64,000 nucleotides of DNA, from contig OU015666.1 of assembly GCA_907165275.2 (NCBI GenBank), forward strand, positions 9,020,001 through 9,084,000, written 5' to 3'. This document shows positions 46,701 through 56,466 of this stretch, one piece after another; positions within the stretch are counted from its first letter, which is position 1; the number at the start of each line of letters is the position of its first letter. Both the position numbers and the translations under genes were made by a program. This DNA is from Zygaena filipendulae (Eukaryota > Arthropoda > Insecta > Lepidoptera > Zygaenidae). The notes beneath the pieces were generated by a model. That model searched no databases and was not told the origin of the DNA. It was given only the letters and a program-made list of their open reading frames with translations.

Positions 46701-47954
46701 GTACAGTGTCGATAGATTACAAACAGACACTTCAATATTATTTAACTGCAAAAATGTAGGTAAAACAGAAAATTAATAACGCAGAAAAGTATTTTTTTTT
46801 GATTAAGTACACTAAAACACGACATAGAAGACTAAACTAATAAGTCCCGTGAAAAAAAAAATCTGTAAAATAAAGTATAAAAATAGAGATACTACCAGGG
46901 TTTCTTAACCTTTATAATTCATATGATCTAAATAGGGCGTCATCACCAATGTAGTCGTTGATTTATTAACATTCAATTAAGGTTATAATATATCCATTCG
47001 TTGTTTTAATGCATTGGCCAAACGTCAATATCGAGGTTTAGAATGTAAACTTACAATAATCGTACATGTACTAGTACTTATAGATTATTGAAAGCCGCAG
47101 GTAGGTACCGAAAAACGCGTGTCGAGTTAATCGTCGTTATTTCAGTCACCTATGTATTTTGAACTCATCTATTTTGTACTCTGAGCTGGTGGTTTTGTAG
47201 ATAATTAACCGTAACCATGTTTGATGTCGGGATCAGTGTAGTATTATCGTTGGCGTTTCGCCAGAATTGAAGAAAAAGAAGAAAATATTGTTATTTTATG
47301 TGCAATAAAGGATTAAATAGTAATAATATTAATAATAATATAGTATAACTTCAGTACACCTCTTAGATTCACAGCGAGGATTACTTAAACCAAAAGACCT
47401 ACATAAAAGTGGACTCCCTAATAGAGTAGTCTCAATTCTCTCAGTTTTTTTTTTTAATCGCCCAGTGTTCCGTTTTCACGCAATGTAATAAAGGTATTAG
47501 AATGTTGTGTTGATGCAAAAGATTTCATGTTAGTATCACTTTGCTGAGTCGGCAATGGAAGGCACACTCTTATAAATAATTAATTTGTCAATCATTATAA
47601 CAGTAATTTCCAGAATAAATCCAAGTATATTCTCATAGTAACAAGAACTAACAGTAAATTGATAATATATATTGTATACTTCAATTACCCATAATATGAA
47701 TATTGTGGAGGACCAAGTAGACCCCCTGTCTAATAATCACCCTTTTAATATCCATGCAATTCTTCTTCGACTCTTTATACAGCTCTGTTAGAGTATTACG
47801 CTAAGGTGAAGAATATTTGTTTACCATGAAGAATAGTATGGTATTAGTATGGTGTTCAATAAATTACAAACAGAACGAAGAGAGTCCTAACCAATATTTA
47901 GTAAACTAGGTATACCTACCCTTGAAATATGATAAAATAAGTTATCGGCTTTAG

Positions 47955-48104
47955 CAATCTTCGACCATATTCCACAACTTTATAGAATATCATGGCATAG
48001 ATATTAGGGATAATGTTTTAGAGAAACTATTTAAGACAGTAAACAATACTAAAATAAATTCAAAGGGCTTTGAGCTTACCCTAGTAAAACTTATCTTCGC
48101 AAAG
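47955..48104 (+). other. Exon-like ORF in element R
   Basis: Fifty codons between an acceptor-like GGCTTTAG and a donor-like AAG|GTAGAT, in the sense orientation of the element. See the L copy at 40046-40201. About 160-260 bp upstream an ATG opens MNIVEDQVDPLSNNHPFNIH and then stops; it is present in both copies. Confidence 0.35.
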
Positions 48105-49369
48105 GTAGATAGGTAGGATAGGTACACATCACACCAGTGAGTGACATTAAAATATGTTAAAATAAACTGAACGAGACAAAGCCTTGTAATAATGTAATAG
48201 ATAATACCAAATATAAAATATAAGAGTTGATTAGGGCTTGATTGCATCAGTATAATACCTTGTGTGTTTACGATTTACTAGCAAAATGACGTAGTTGCCC
48301 TGTTGAGCATCCTGTATCTTGTAAGGGCCTCCCTTAGTGAAAAATTTATAGATATGATCGACTACATAATCTACGATGCCTTTTTGGATAAATCATGTCA
48401 CTGGATTTCGTAGAAAATCGAAAATCGTAGTATCGTTAGATCTATCTTGACTATCAAAGATATTTTGTATAGCTGTTTTACGGCTAAAACGCATTCTGCT
48501 TAGCAGAACGCGAACATATTCGTGTTGTGTAACATTAGTAGAAACTAGTAGTACCTACAAAGAAGCGTAGAAAAGTAGACTTAAGCAAACGGGTAACTTT
48601 GGACCTATTTTCTTCGTAATGGTGAATTTTAGTAAAAAGAAAATACGTCTTCATTATTCAGTCTCATAAGACACAGAGAAAATAGTATGATAACTAGCGA
48701 CCATGTAGGCGGTGTAGGCGCATTACGGTTGCAATGAAGCAATTACTCTAACTTTCCCGAAACTCCCCTTGCTGGCACCTCGAATGTATTTCCCACAACA
48801 TTCCCAAAACTGAAATTTTGAAACAGTGACTGGGTAGAAAAGTGACCGAACGGCGGCGTTCTACCTACATTCATTATGCCAGTAAATGTATCTATTTGTG
48901 CACTATGGTCTTGTGCACGGGATGGGAGTCACCCGGCGATACTAGTTTTCATCCTAAACTGAGTTGTTGCCTCTTCTATCTATTCTGTGGTAAAAGGTTT
49001 GCGGTCAGAATTTAACAACTCTGTCGAGTTATTGAATTGCAATAATAATCCCTTAATATCTGGGTCACCGAGCTTCGCTCGTTGTGTATAGTGCCATCTG
49101 TTTTTAAAGTAGAAAACAAACACTCATATTTCATTGCCTGAAAACACGGATGAAGCGACGCTTTCAAAAATGAAACCTAGCTAGATTGATTAATCGCCCC
49201 CGAAACCCCCGGCATACTAAATTTCATGAAAATTGTTGGAGCAGTAGTAACAGTAATAAAATTGAAGAGTTTGTTGTGAACAGATTCCTGAAGTACCTTT
49301 CACAAGTAGAACTATTTAAGTTATTTGATTTACTCATAGCGTAAATTGAGGCAACGAGCCAATGAACTG

Positions 49370-50240
49370 GTTTATTTATTTATTTAAGTACACAAAACAG
49401 ATTGTAGTCATTACAATTTTTACTTATTGTGGTGTATTATTATATGTTCCAACCACAAACCAGAGATATGCATACCTAGAAAGACTAAAAATATCGAGCG
49501 AAGTACAAAGTAATATTTAAATTTATTTTGATATTTATGGATCTCAGAAAAAATAGAACCACAATTAGCAAGTGCAACGGAGGTAGTCGTTGATATTTTT
49601 TTAAGTATACCCTAAAATTACAATTAAAAACGTCCACATCTGCACCTTTAGCGACGAGCTCATTATATTGGCGACACATCCGTACAACTGGATTGTAAAA
49701 AGATGTGTTGTTAGTGAATATCCGAAGTGAGAAGGTATTGGGACGTCGAGAGCGATAATTGGTGTTGAAATTCAAAAGTGATAGGATGTAAGGGCTATCG
49801 ATCTGGTGGTGTATTATTTTATGTAGCAGGATCTGGTCTCTACCCTTGCGACGGGTTTCTAAAGAGATCATACCGAATCTGTTCAACCTGTCCCCGTACG
49901 TCTGAAGCGATCTTGTGGAATTTTTATACCTGAAAGTAATTAACTTTAGACAGCGTTTTTGAACTCTTTCAATTCGGTCAAGTCAATGTGCACTGTGTAG
50001 TAAGGAGACCATACAACCGAGTTGTATTCGAGAGTACTTCTGACGAGGGTGCAGTAGAGATAAATGATGCTAGCGGGTTTTTTTTAAAACCTTTGGTGGA
50101 TCTGGATATAAAGTCCAACAGACTGAGGCTTCTATTAATTACATGGTCATAATGGTATCTAAATGTAAGTTTTTCGTCAAATATTATACCTAAGTCTTTA
50201 GCTAACTGGTATTGCTTTGGAATTTTTCTTGTTGTTTATA
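49370..50240 (-). pseudogene. LINE C-terminal scrap in element R (antisense to it)
   Basis: The counterpart of 37914-38795. An open minus-strand frame at 49485-49886 covers FGMISLETRRKGRDQILLHK to the tail. The frame start differs from L because an upstream frame is broken, and the C-terminus is shifted by an extra base run (YLKKYQRLPPLHL). Confidence 0.8.
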
Positions 50241-50559
50241 GTAGACCTCGGAGCGAGCGTGCTGCCGATGGCTACCTGTTTAATAACACCGCAGTGAGCG
50301 TGCTGCCTGAATATGGAAATAATAAACCCCGGAGCGAGCGTGCGTCCATCGATCAGCATTGGAGCGAGCGCGCTACCTATTGTGATGAAAGGACGTTGGA
50401 GTGGGCATCGAATCCAAATCAAAAATGATCTCTGGTACATAGATCTGATGAGCATGGTGCGGTCGGTCGGAATCAGCACTATAAGTGAAACGTACCTTGA
50501 ATTGTTGTCGGATAACAAACAAATTTCATCTCGGTGATGCTGTGTGAATTGGAAAGGGT

Positions 50560-50870
50560 CAGACCGGGTCCGTCGGTGGGCAAACGGCAGGCTATAACTT
50601 GGTGGTGCAAGATTGTGCCGAAAGAGTCAGACCGTGTCCCTCGGTGGGCAAACGGCAGGCTACAACTCGGTGGTGTAAGATTGTGCTGAAAGAGTCAGAC
50701 CGTGTCCCTCGGTGGGCAAACGGTAGGCTACAATTTGATGGTGCCAGATTGGGCTTAGAGAGTCAGACCGTGTCCCTCGGTGGGCAAACGGGAGGCTATA
50801 CCTCGGTGGTGTTGTGTAATATTGAATTAAGTCCGATTGTGTCCCTCTGCAGGCAAACAAATTTGTGAAG
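50560..50870 (+). repeat. 68-bp minisatellite in element R (about 4 units)
   Basis: TCGGTGGGCAAACGG repeats every 68 bp at about 50571, 50639, 50707 and 50775. Just upstream (50403-50560) is a stretch absent from element L. An 89-codon sense ORF at 50599-50868 crosses the array. Confidence 0.8.
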
Positions 50871-50977
50871 AGGCGAGTCTGATGTATTCACATGATGGAT
50901 GAATCTACAAATGCTTACCTACTTTGATGATCTTAGAACAGTTTAAATCAGTGAATTGTTTATGAATGTAACAACAA

Positions 50978-51340
50978 TAGTACATTGTTATCCTAGGGGT
51001 GAAAGTAAGTCTTTCTCCCGAGGATAACACTGTGCTTTTCATTACGAATGCAAGGAAAGTCAAAATAAAAATAGGAATTAGCTAAAGAAAAAAAAAAATG
51101 AGTGAATTTTATTTTAATTAATACCTACTTAAACTATACGTTATTTCAATTTTACATCGCGCTGGCTGTATAGAAAGTTGGAACATGGTTCAATAGAAAT
51201 GTGAAAATAGACCTAGTTTTTTTTTTTATAATTTGACAGTTGTCAGTTGAAAGCGATTCTCCCTAGGGCTGAAAAGGGTTACTTTCAACCCGCTTCTCAG
51301 GCAACTTCAGACCTACTTTCCGAGTATGAGTAATGAAAAA
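50978..51340 (-). mobile_element. Short non-autonomous element, copy 3, private to element R
   Basis: Inverted copy of the 16663/34890 family with a different internal segment. The empty site survives in element L: TGTAACAACAAAATATG (inverted, near 37229-37245) is interrupted here within its A/T run. Confidence 0.75.
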
Positions 51341-51934
51341 TATGTTTCAGTTAAGTATTATTCTGATGTTTATTTTGTATAGATTTCGTTTTGGATTATG
51401 TTTATTTTCAAATTGATTTGTACTTTTGTACTGTTATTAATATTACTTTATTTAAAATGAAAATTTATTATATTGATAATTTTAATTTTGCTTCCAGAAA
51501 TATTTACTTGCAAATATTCTATTTTCTTTTTAGATAGATATTTTGTTTTCTTTTCTTCAAATCATGAATTAGGTCAAAAAAAAAAAATATAAAAATCTTG
51601 CATTAACACATACTTTAAGGCTATTTAATGTACTTAATTAATAATGTTGACATTTAGATATTGTCTTAGTCAACGGATAAATTAGTGTAATTTTGTTACC
51701 ATTACCTACAATGTTCTTCATAAAATTACTACTTATTGGAGATGTTGTTTATTATAATATACACTTTATAATTTTTGATAAAAAAAAAAAAATTAAGGTA
51801 TTTGATTGTTTAGTTATAAATTTAATTCTTTGTATGGTAAATTGCCCTTTTGTATGGGGTCATACTTTACTGTAGAATGGCCGAGAGGCATTTTTTTTAG
51901 GAATGGGGTCATTCCATTAACAGAACAGGCCGTC

Positions 51935-51992
51935 TGTTAGCGATTCATATTTTGTATAAAGTCTGGAGGAGTGATCACATCACATCCCTCTT
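51935..51992 (+). repeat. Vestigial L-type LTR start inside element R
   Basis: TGTTAGCGATTCATATTTTG and ATCACATCCCTC match the first 56 or so bases of the L-type LTR with two or three changes. It lies 61 bp before the functional R 3' LTR and shows that the R lineage once had, or recombined with, a longer LTR. Confidence 0.7.
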
Positions 51993-52053
51993 TTATTTTT
52001 CTCAAACACTGTTGATGGTTGTCTGGGGTCAGACAAGTTTCAGAATGGCCGAC

Positions 52054-52268
52054 TGTTAGCGTTCGCCATTTTGATACCGTTGGCACTGACAGAGACAGGT
52101 GACATAGAACGTCATGTGACGCGTGTTTGGGGTGGAAGCCGTCAACGGTGAGTGAGATCGGCATTATCGTTTGTGGAATTGGCGCGAGTGCACACACTCG
52201 CGCATTTACTTTGTGATACAGTAAATAAAACAGTTGCTTAATGTATTAATCGAGTATCATTTCTAACA
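52054..52268 (+). repeat. Element R 3' LTR (215 bp)
   Basis: Identical to 44052-44266. Preceded by CAGAATGGCCGAC; the L 3' LTR is preceded by CAGAATGGCCGTC, so the junction context is conserved. Confidence 0.85.
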
Positions 52269-52272
52269 AGAG

Positions 52273-52328
52273 GGATGTGATGTGGCCATCACTCCTCTAG
52301 ACTTTATACAAAATATGAATCGCTAACA
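52273..52328 (-). repeat. Element L 5' LTR, proximal 56 bp
   Basis: Identical to 36632-36687 and ends CGCTAACA, followed by the ATAT duplication. It proves that the right edge of the palindrome is the displaced start of element L. Confidence 0.85.
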
Positions 52329-52332
52329 ATAT

Positions 52333-53435
52333 AGATACAAAGTTCACTATTTACTCGTATTTTTTAATATGTCCTATAAAGGTATTGTAGCAGCCATGAC
52401 GTTATTATTTAGCTTAATTAAATTTTATAAATATCAATGATAAATATGATAGTAATAAGGTACAGGATACAAAAAATATGCGTGAGTGTCGTGGAACATT
52501 CGATTAGAACGGAATTTTTATTTCATATTAAACTTCGATAGGTAGGTACATTGCGAAAAAAAATACAGTTTGTTTTTCCGTAGAGCAGCTACGTTTCGTA
52601 TGACGTCGTGACGAAAAATGAATTTTTACTCCCATCCGATAAAGAACTTCGTAGTAACTTCGAAGTAAAAAATATCTATCTGTGATCATATTAAAAGTTA
52701 CACCAATTTTGATGTATTTAGGAACACTTACAGCATGATTAGTTTGGTAAGTACCTAGGTAACGAACGCTTAACCAAACCTACCGTCCCAAGGAAGTTCC
52801 ACTTTAAAAACACTTGATACCTACTTTCTACGTTCTCTTCTTCCTACGTTTCAGATCGGGTAGGTAGGTACCTACGACCACAGAGGGGGTGCGATGACGT
52901 TTAGTAATGAAGCAAAATACAACCCAGAACTACGCCCTTGCCCTAAGTCTCGATCTCCAAGGTCACCGTAGTAAAGGTGCTGTCATCGCTTATCGGTCAC
53001 CATCTACCATTACCTACTGGAGGTGAAACCAATTACTGTTGACGATTCAGCAACGCGTATGATTGCTTGCGCGCTGCCCTTGACATATGGAAGGTGGCGT
53101 GATCCACGGCCCGAGGTCAGCTGGAGGTCACACTCCACCAGCACGTGGAGGGCTGTCCCCACCACACCTCGTTAGTGTCGAAACAGAATAGTCCCATCTG
53201 AGACACGTATCAAGATGTCTAGATTTACTTACATATATCGAGCCAAGGCCTTACCTATATCTATGCAGGGATCTATTGCTTAAGTATTGCTTGGACATTA
53301 TTATACAGCGCCACCTGGTCCCGATATGAATAAAACATTTGCACACACATGCAGTCAAAAATAGAACCTCTTCCTTTTTTGAAGTCGTTAAAAAACAACG
53401 AAGAAAGAAATAGGAGTTTTTGGCGGGAATCAAAG
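52333..53435. other. Non-coding stretch with a GC-richer block
   Basis: 52860-53170 is GC-richer than its surroundings. On the minus strand a short frame reads VGTALHVLVECDLQLTSG, loosely like the tail of a LINE, but this is too weak to call. TGCGATGACGTTTAGTAATG lies within it. No gene seen. Confidence 0.35.
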
Positions 53436-53681
53436 ATGGCAGTTCGGTCATTTATTTTCGAGTCAGTAAAAAATTTATTAAAAGTGGATTTCGTTGTGTT
53501 TTATGGTGCTGTATTGGACAATAATTTTCACAGTGACGGTTTTTTGTGTGCTCAAGAAGATAAGTATATGACATTTCGAGCTGATTTATTCGGTATCCTC
53601 CAAAAGCTCCGAGAAAGTTCTTGTAGTCTATTCAGTACCATGACCTACAAGTTCAAACCGTACAACGATGCTAAACGTTAA
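53436..53681 (+). CDS. Unidentified 81-codon ORF
   Basis: The ATG at 53436 has a good context (CAAAGATGG); upstream codons back to 53349 belong to a dispersed repeat terminus (CCTCTTCCTTTTTTGAAGTC). The product starts MAVRSFIFESVKNLLKVDFV, contains VFYGAVLDNNFHSDGFLCAQ, and ends KPYNDAKR. It reads like a small folded protein, with mixed hydrophobic and charged residues and no low complexity, but I recognise no family. No intron signals are needed. It could be a small host gene, a retrocopy or a transposon piece. Confidence 0.35.
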   Translation: MAVRSFIFESVKNLLKVDFVVFYGAVLDNNFHSDGFLCAQEDKYMTFRADLFGILQKLRESSCSLFSTMTYKFKPYNDAKR

Positions 53682-54786
53682 TTTGTGCATTTAACTAACT
53701 TATTATACTTAAAACTGGCTAAATGCCTTATATGGAAGCAATAACATATTAACCCACAAAATCAAGTTACCTATTCAGAACGATTTATTGAGAGTTAAGG
53801 AACGTTTTTTAATTATGTGTTTACCTTATTAAATTGTTTAAGTATGTAACTAAATATTGAACATAAAAAATATTGACAGAAAATGACTCTATGATTTTAA
53901 AACACGATTTACTCAAAATTTCTCCAGTGTGGGTTAACACACTATTGCTTATCTATGTCCATATGTGAAAGCCAAATAGAAGAAGAAAAGATAGAAAGAA
54001 ATAGGGATCATTTTTATCGGTACGGTTATTCTAAGTGTCATGGATTTTTGAGTCTGAAGTCTCGAGTTTGCTCGTACATAGTGACCGTGACGTGACACTA
54101 CCGTTACACTTCGCCCCATGGTGAAAACTAGCAGATAAAAAAATTGAGTCAATTCAAGCGCCAAACACCCTGTAGATGAAGGGTATGAAATTGACAATGT
54201 AATGGTATTTAACTTCGGATCGCCCGACATGAGCTTTACGCAATATTATTATCTAACAAAAGGTCGAACAAAGGTTTTCAGCAAAATAATATCAAAACAC
54301 AAGTGTGTCTCAATATTTTTTGCTGAAAAAGTAAAAGTTACGTAGTACCCAAGCACGATGAATAACTACGTTTTAGGAATAAGTACAAGATGTTATAGTT
54401 TCATATGGCAATGATTTTATACTCGTATCTTCGGGAATTTTCGTTTGTTATGGATTTCTTTTATGTTTTCTATTTTTCACATTACATTAATAATAATAGA
54501 GAACAGGAAAGCACCTACCTACCGTCTCTGTTGAGGCTGCAGACATGTGCAGTACCTACGTTTGCATGAAGTCTATTATTACATCAATAACAACGTATTT
54601 GACATTTTTATAATGATATCAATGATTGCGGCATGAATTATTACGTAGTACGTGCTACGTACACGCTACGTTCATGTATACATGAACCTACAAACGTACC
54701 GTTTACGTAACCAATGGCGACTTTTAATTTTTAAATATGAATCTTTGATGTATCAAAGGTACAAAAGAAAATAGTGCAGCCAGCCA
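53682..54786. other. Non-coding stretch with dispersed-repeat scrap
   Basis: 53800-53965 carries the TTTACTCAAAATTTCTCCAG family also at 2985-3095. The remainder is AT-rich; a 93-codon minus-strand ORF at 53949-54230 shows no motif. Confidence 0.45.
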
Positions 54787-54889
54787 GGGTCCTTATTCAC
54801 TATGACCATAACACGTAACAGATAACGCGTCACGAAGATTGTTCTTCAAAAAATACATTTACAACTTGTCTTGCACTTGCATAGAAAAT

Positions 54890-55104
54890 ACTAATCCTAC
54901 TAATATTATAAACGCGAAAGTTTGTAAATATGTATGTATGGATGGACGTTTGTTACTCTTTCACGCAAAAACTACTGGTTGGATTTAAATGAAACTTTAC
55001 AATAATATAGCTTATACATCAGATTAACACATAGGGTACTTTTTATCCCGGAATTCCCGCGGGAACTCTGAAATTAACGCGGGTGAAACCGCGGGGCACA
55101 ACTA
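54890..55104 (-). repeat. SINE-like repeat copy, CATCCATC subfamily
   Basis: On the minus strand it runs from ACTAGTTGTGCCCCGCGG to TATAATATTAGTAGGAT. Closest to the copies at 1450 and 4080. Confidence 0.75.
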
Positions 55105-55209
55105 GTTTCTAATAGTTTGGCATCTTGAGCGATTGGGATTGTGTTTTTGAGACGCGCGTTATGGGCGAGCAATGTTGTTGATCAAAGTGAATAAAGGGCT
55201 CTTTTTTAT

Positions 55210-55300
55210 TCTATTTCCCGCGTTAATCTCGGAGTTTCCGCGGAAATTCCGTAATAAAAGTACCCTTTGTACTTTTCTGTACCCCTGACAACGGTAATAT
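55210..55300 (+). repeat. SINE-like core fragment
   Basis: Contains TTCCCGCGTTAATCTCGGAG, TTTCCGCGGAAATTCCG and CTGTACCCCTGACAACGG. Head and tail are missing. Confidence 0.55.
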
Positions 55301-55882
55301 TGGTTTATTCGGTTCGACATTTTGCCATATTTTCATATTTCTTCAGCCACAAATTTTAAAACTATTCAAATAATTCGAATGTGTTTTTTTTAATAGTATT
55401 AAGTTATCAAATCCTCCGGCGCGATAGTGGATGGTCGCATTACATTAATTTTTGGATGAACCCCCTAATTACACGACCTGAAAAGCAAAAAGCTGTACGA
55501 AGTAATGAGTTCTCTTTCTACTTAATTATAACAAAACTGTCAGATACACACAGGCACACAGCCACTCCCTTGCTGTCCTCTGGGCATTGTGTGATCTTTA
55601 TTCACATTAGAGAGTCGCTTTGTCGTGCCAATGATGGATGTTTAATGTTATTGCGGGGATAAACAGGGGCCTTGAGTATGACCAACGACATTCCGTGCCC
55701 ATAACGCGCTTCTCAAAAACACAATCCCAAATGTTTCAGGTGCCAAAATATTGGAAATTAATATTCTGTATGCCATGAGAAACATTGTAAATATTATGTT
55801 TTTTGAAGTGAAACTTTTTTAAGACAATTAGTGTGGCGCGTTATCTTAACGCAGCGTGTTATGGTCATAGTGAATAAGAGCC

Positions 55883-56461
55883 CTGCGTCTTTTGTGTACA
55901 GTGAATACTGAATAGTAGCGATGTTGAGGATTTGCGGATGCAGCTGTATATCCGGATAACATGCGGGTTTCTCAAGATTCATGTTCTTAGATTTAGGTTT
56001 TTTTTAAACAAGCTTAGTTTGGCTACAAAAATTGAGAAAAATGATGGTGATTTTACTATTTTTATGAAAATTTTAGTACCTTCCTAATTAAATCAAAACA
56101 TTAGCTAGTGAATTGTGCATATAATATGTATGTATAAATGCACTAATGTTTTCAGAGCTTCTGAGTCGTCTCGACTCGGCTCGTCTACCGCACTCAGTTT
56201 CTTCTTTGTTCCGATGTGCCCGACATGCTGTATTCGTATGAGCCGGAGCTCCGCATCGATGTGGATGCGGATGTAGGTACGTACGGATGCGAATGTCCAC
56301 AACGTCCCTAGGAATTACCTATATCTGCCTGTACCTATATAATTCTATAATGAACATTTAATTCTATAAAAACACATTTTCCAGTACCTAATTCATGTCC
56401 ATAATTTTCTATTCGATTAAGCAAATGGAATCCTTTGCTCGGACAGAGAGCTATTATCTCA
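55883..56461. other. Non-coding stretch
   Basis: A GC-richer patch at 56155-56300 (TGAGTCGTCTCGACTCGGCT, GATGTGGATGCGGATGTAGG) gives overlapping 65-70-codon minus-strand ORFs without known motifs. Nothing else seen. Confidence 0.35.
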
Positions 56462-56466
56462 GTGCT

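Larger units (their letters stand above)
44052..52268 (+). mobile_element. Element R: non-coding LTR (LARD-like) element nested in element L
   Basis: It is 8,217 bp, flanked by AGAG at 44048-44051 and 52269-52272. Both LTRs are 215 bp (44052-44266 and 52054-52268) and identical to each other, from TGTTAGCGTTCGCC to CATTTCTAACA. They differ from the L LTRs in several bases and in the whole upstream part. The interior is homologous to that of L but runs in the opposite orientation, with scattered substitutions and indels; it also has a private insertion at 50978-51340, a longer poly-A at about 45618-45645 and fewer minisatellite units. No pol genes, no recognisable primer-binding site. It inserted head-to-head into a relative's 5' LTR, which creates the giant palindrome. 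Confidence 0.8.
36452..52328 (-). mobile_element. Element L: non-coding LTR (LARD-like) element, split by element R
   Basis: It is bounded by the 4-bp duplication ATAT (36448-36451 and 52329-52332). The 3' LTR is 36452-36687. The 5' LTR is split into 43872-44051 and 52273-52328 (180 + 56 = 236 bp, exactly the size and sequence of the 3' LTR). Without element R and the repeated AGAG it is 7,656 bp. LTRs run TGTTAG to CTAACA and include TATAAA and AATAAA in the minus orientation. The interior has no gag, protease, RT or integrase; it holds exon-like ORFs, a 117-bp tandem repeat, a 68-bp minisatellite and an antisense LINE tail. Next to the 5' LTR there is no TGG-type primer site, and before the 3' LTR no clear polypurine tract. 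This fits a LARD-type non-autonomous retroelement of a family I do not recognise. Confidence 0.8.
54787..55882. mobile_element. Foldback-type element with nested inverted repeats
   Basis: The ends AGGGTCCTTATTCACTATGA and TCATAGTGAATAAGAGCCCT mirror each other and the match continues through CCATAACACG. Inside, a second inverted pair (GATTGGGATTGTGTTTTTGA near 55135 and TCAAAAACACAATCCC near 55707) brackets about 600 bp and recurs at the window end (about 63900-63980). A SINE-like copy sits between the two left arms. No clear target duplication. Confidence 0.55.

Noticed and set aside
47740..47800. MNIVEDQVDPL... ORF as a first exon joined to the 47955 exon
   Set aside because: The frame hits a stop before any donor, and the candidate donor (CTAAG|GTGAAG) lies past it; no consistent spliced frame could be built.
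36448..52332. Palindrome as a sequencing or assembly hairpin artefact
   Set aside because: The arms differ by scattered substitutions, indels, unit counts and a private insertion, and both target duplications close exactly. An artefactual fold-back would be nearly identical across arms.
36448..52332. Palindrome as one giant TIR transposon (Polinton- or foldback-like)
   Set aside because: The edges and centre are LTRs in nested order with 4-bp duplications for each component; no Polinton genes and no 6-bp duplication are present.
52860..53170. LINE tail on the minus strand (VLVECDLQL)
   Set aside because: The match is a few residues and the frame is short; too weak to annotate.
56088..56302. 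His/Arg-rich ORFs of 65-70 codons
   Set aside because: The coding look comes from GATGCGGATG-type repeats; the two overlapping frames are equally open.
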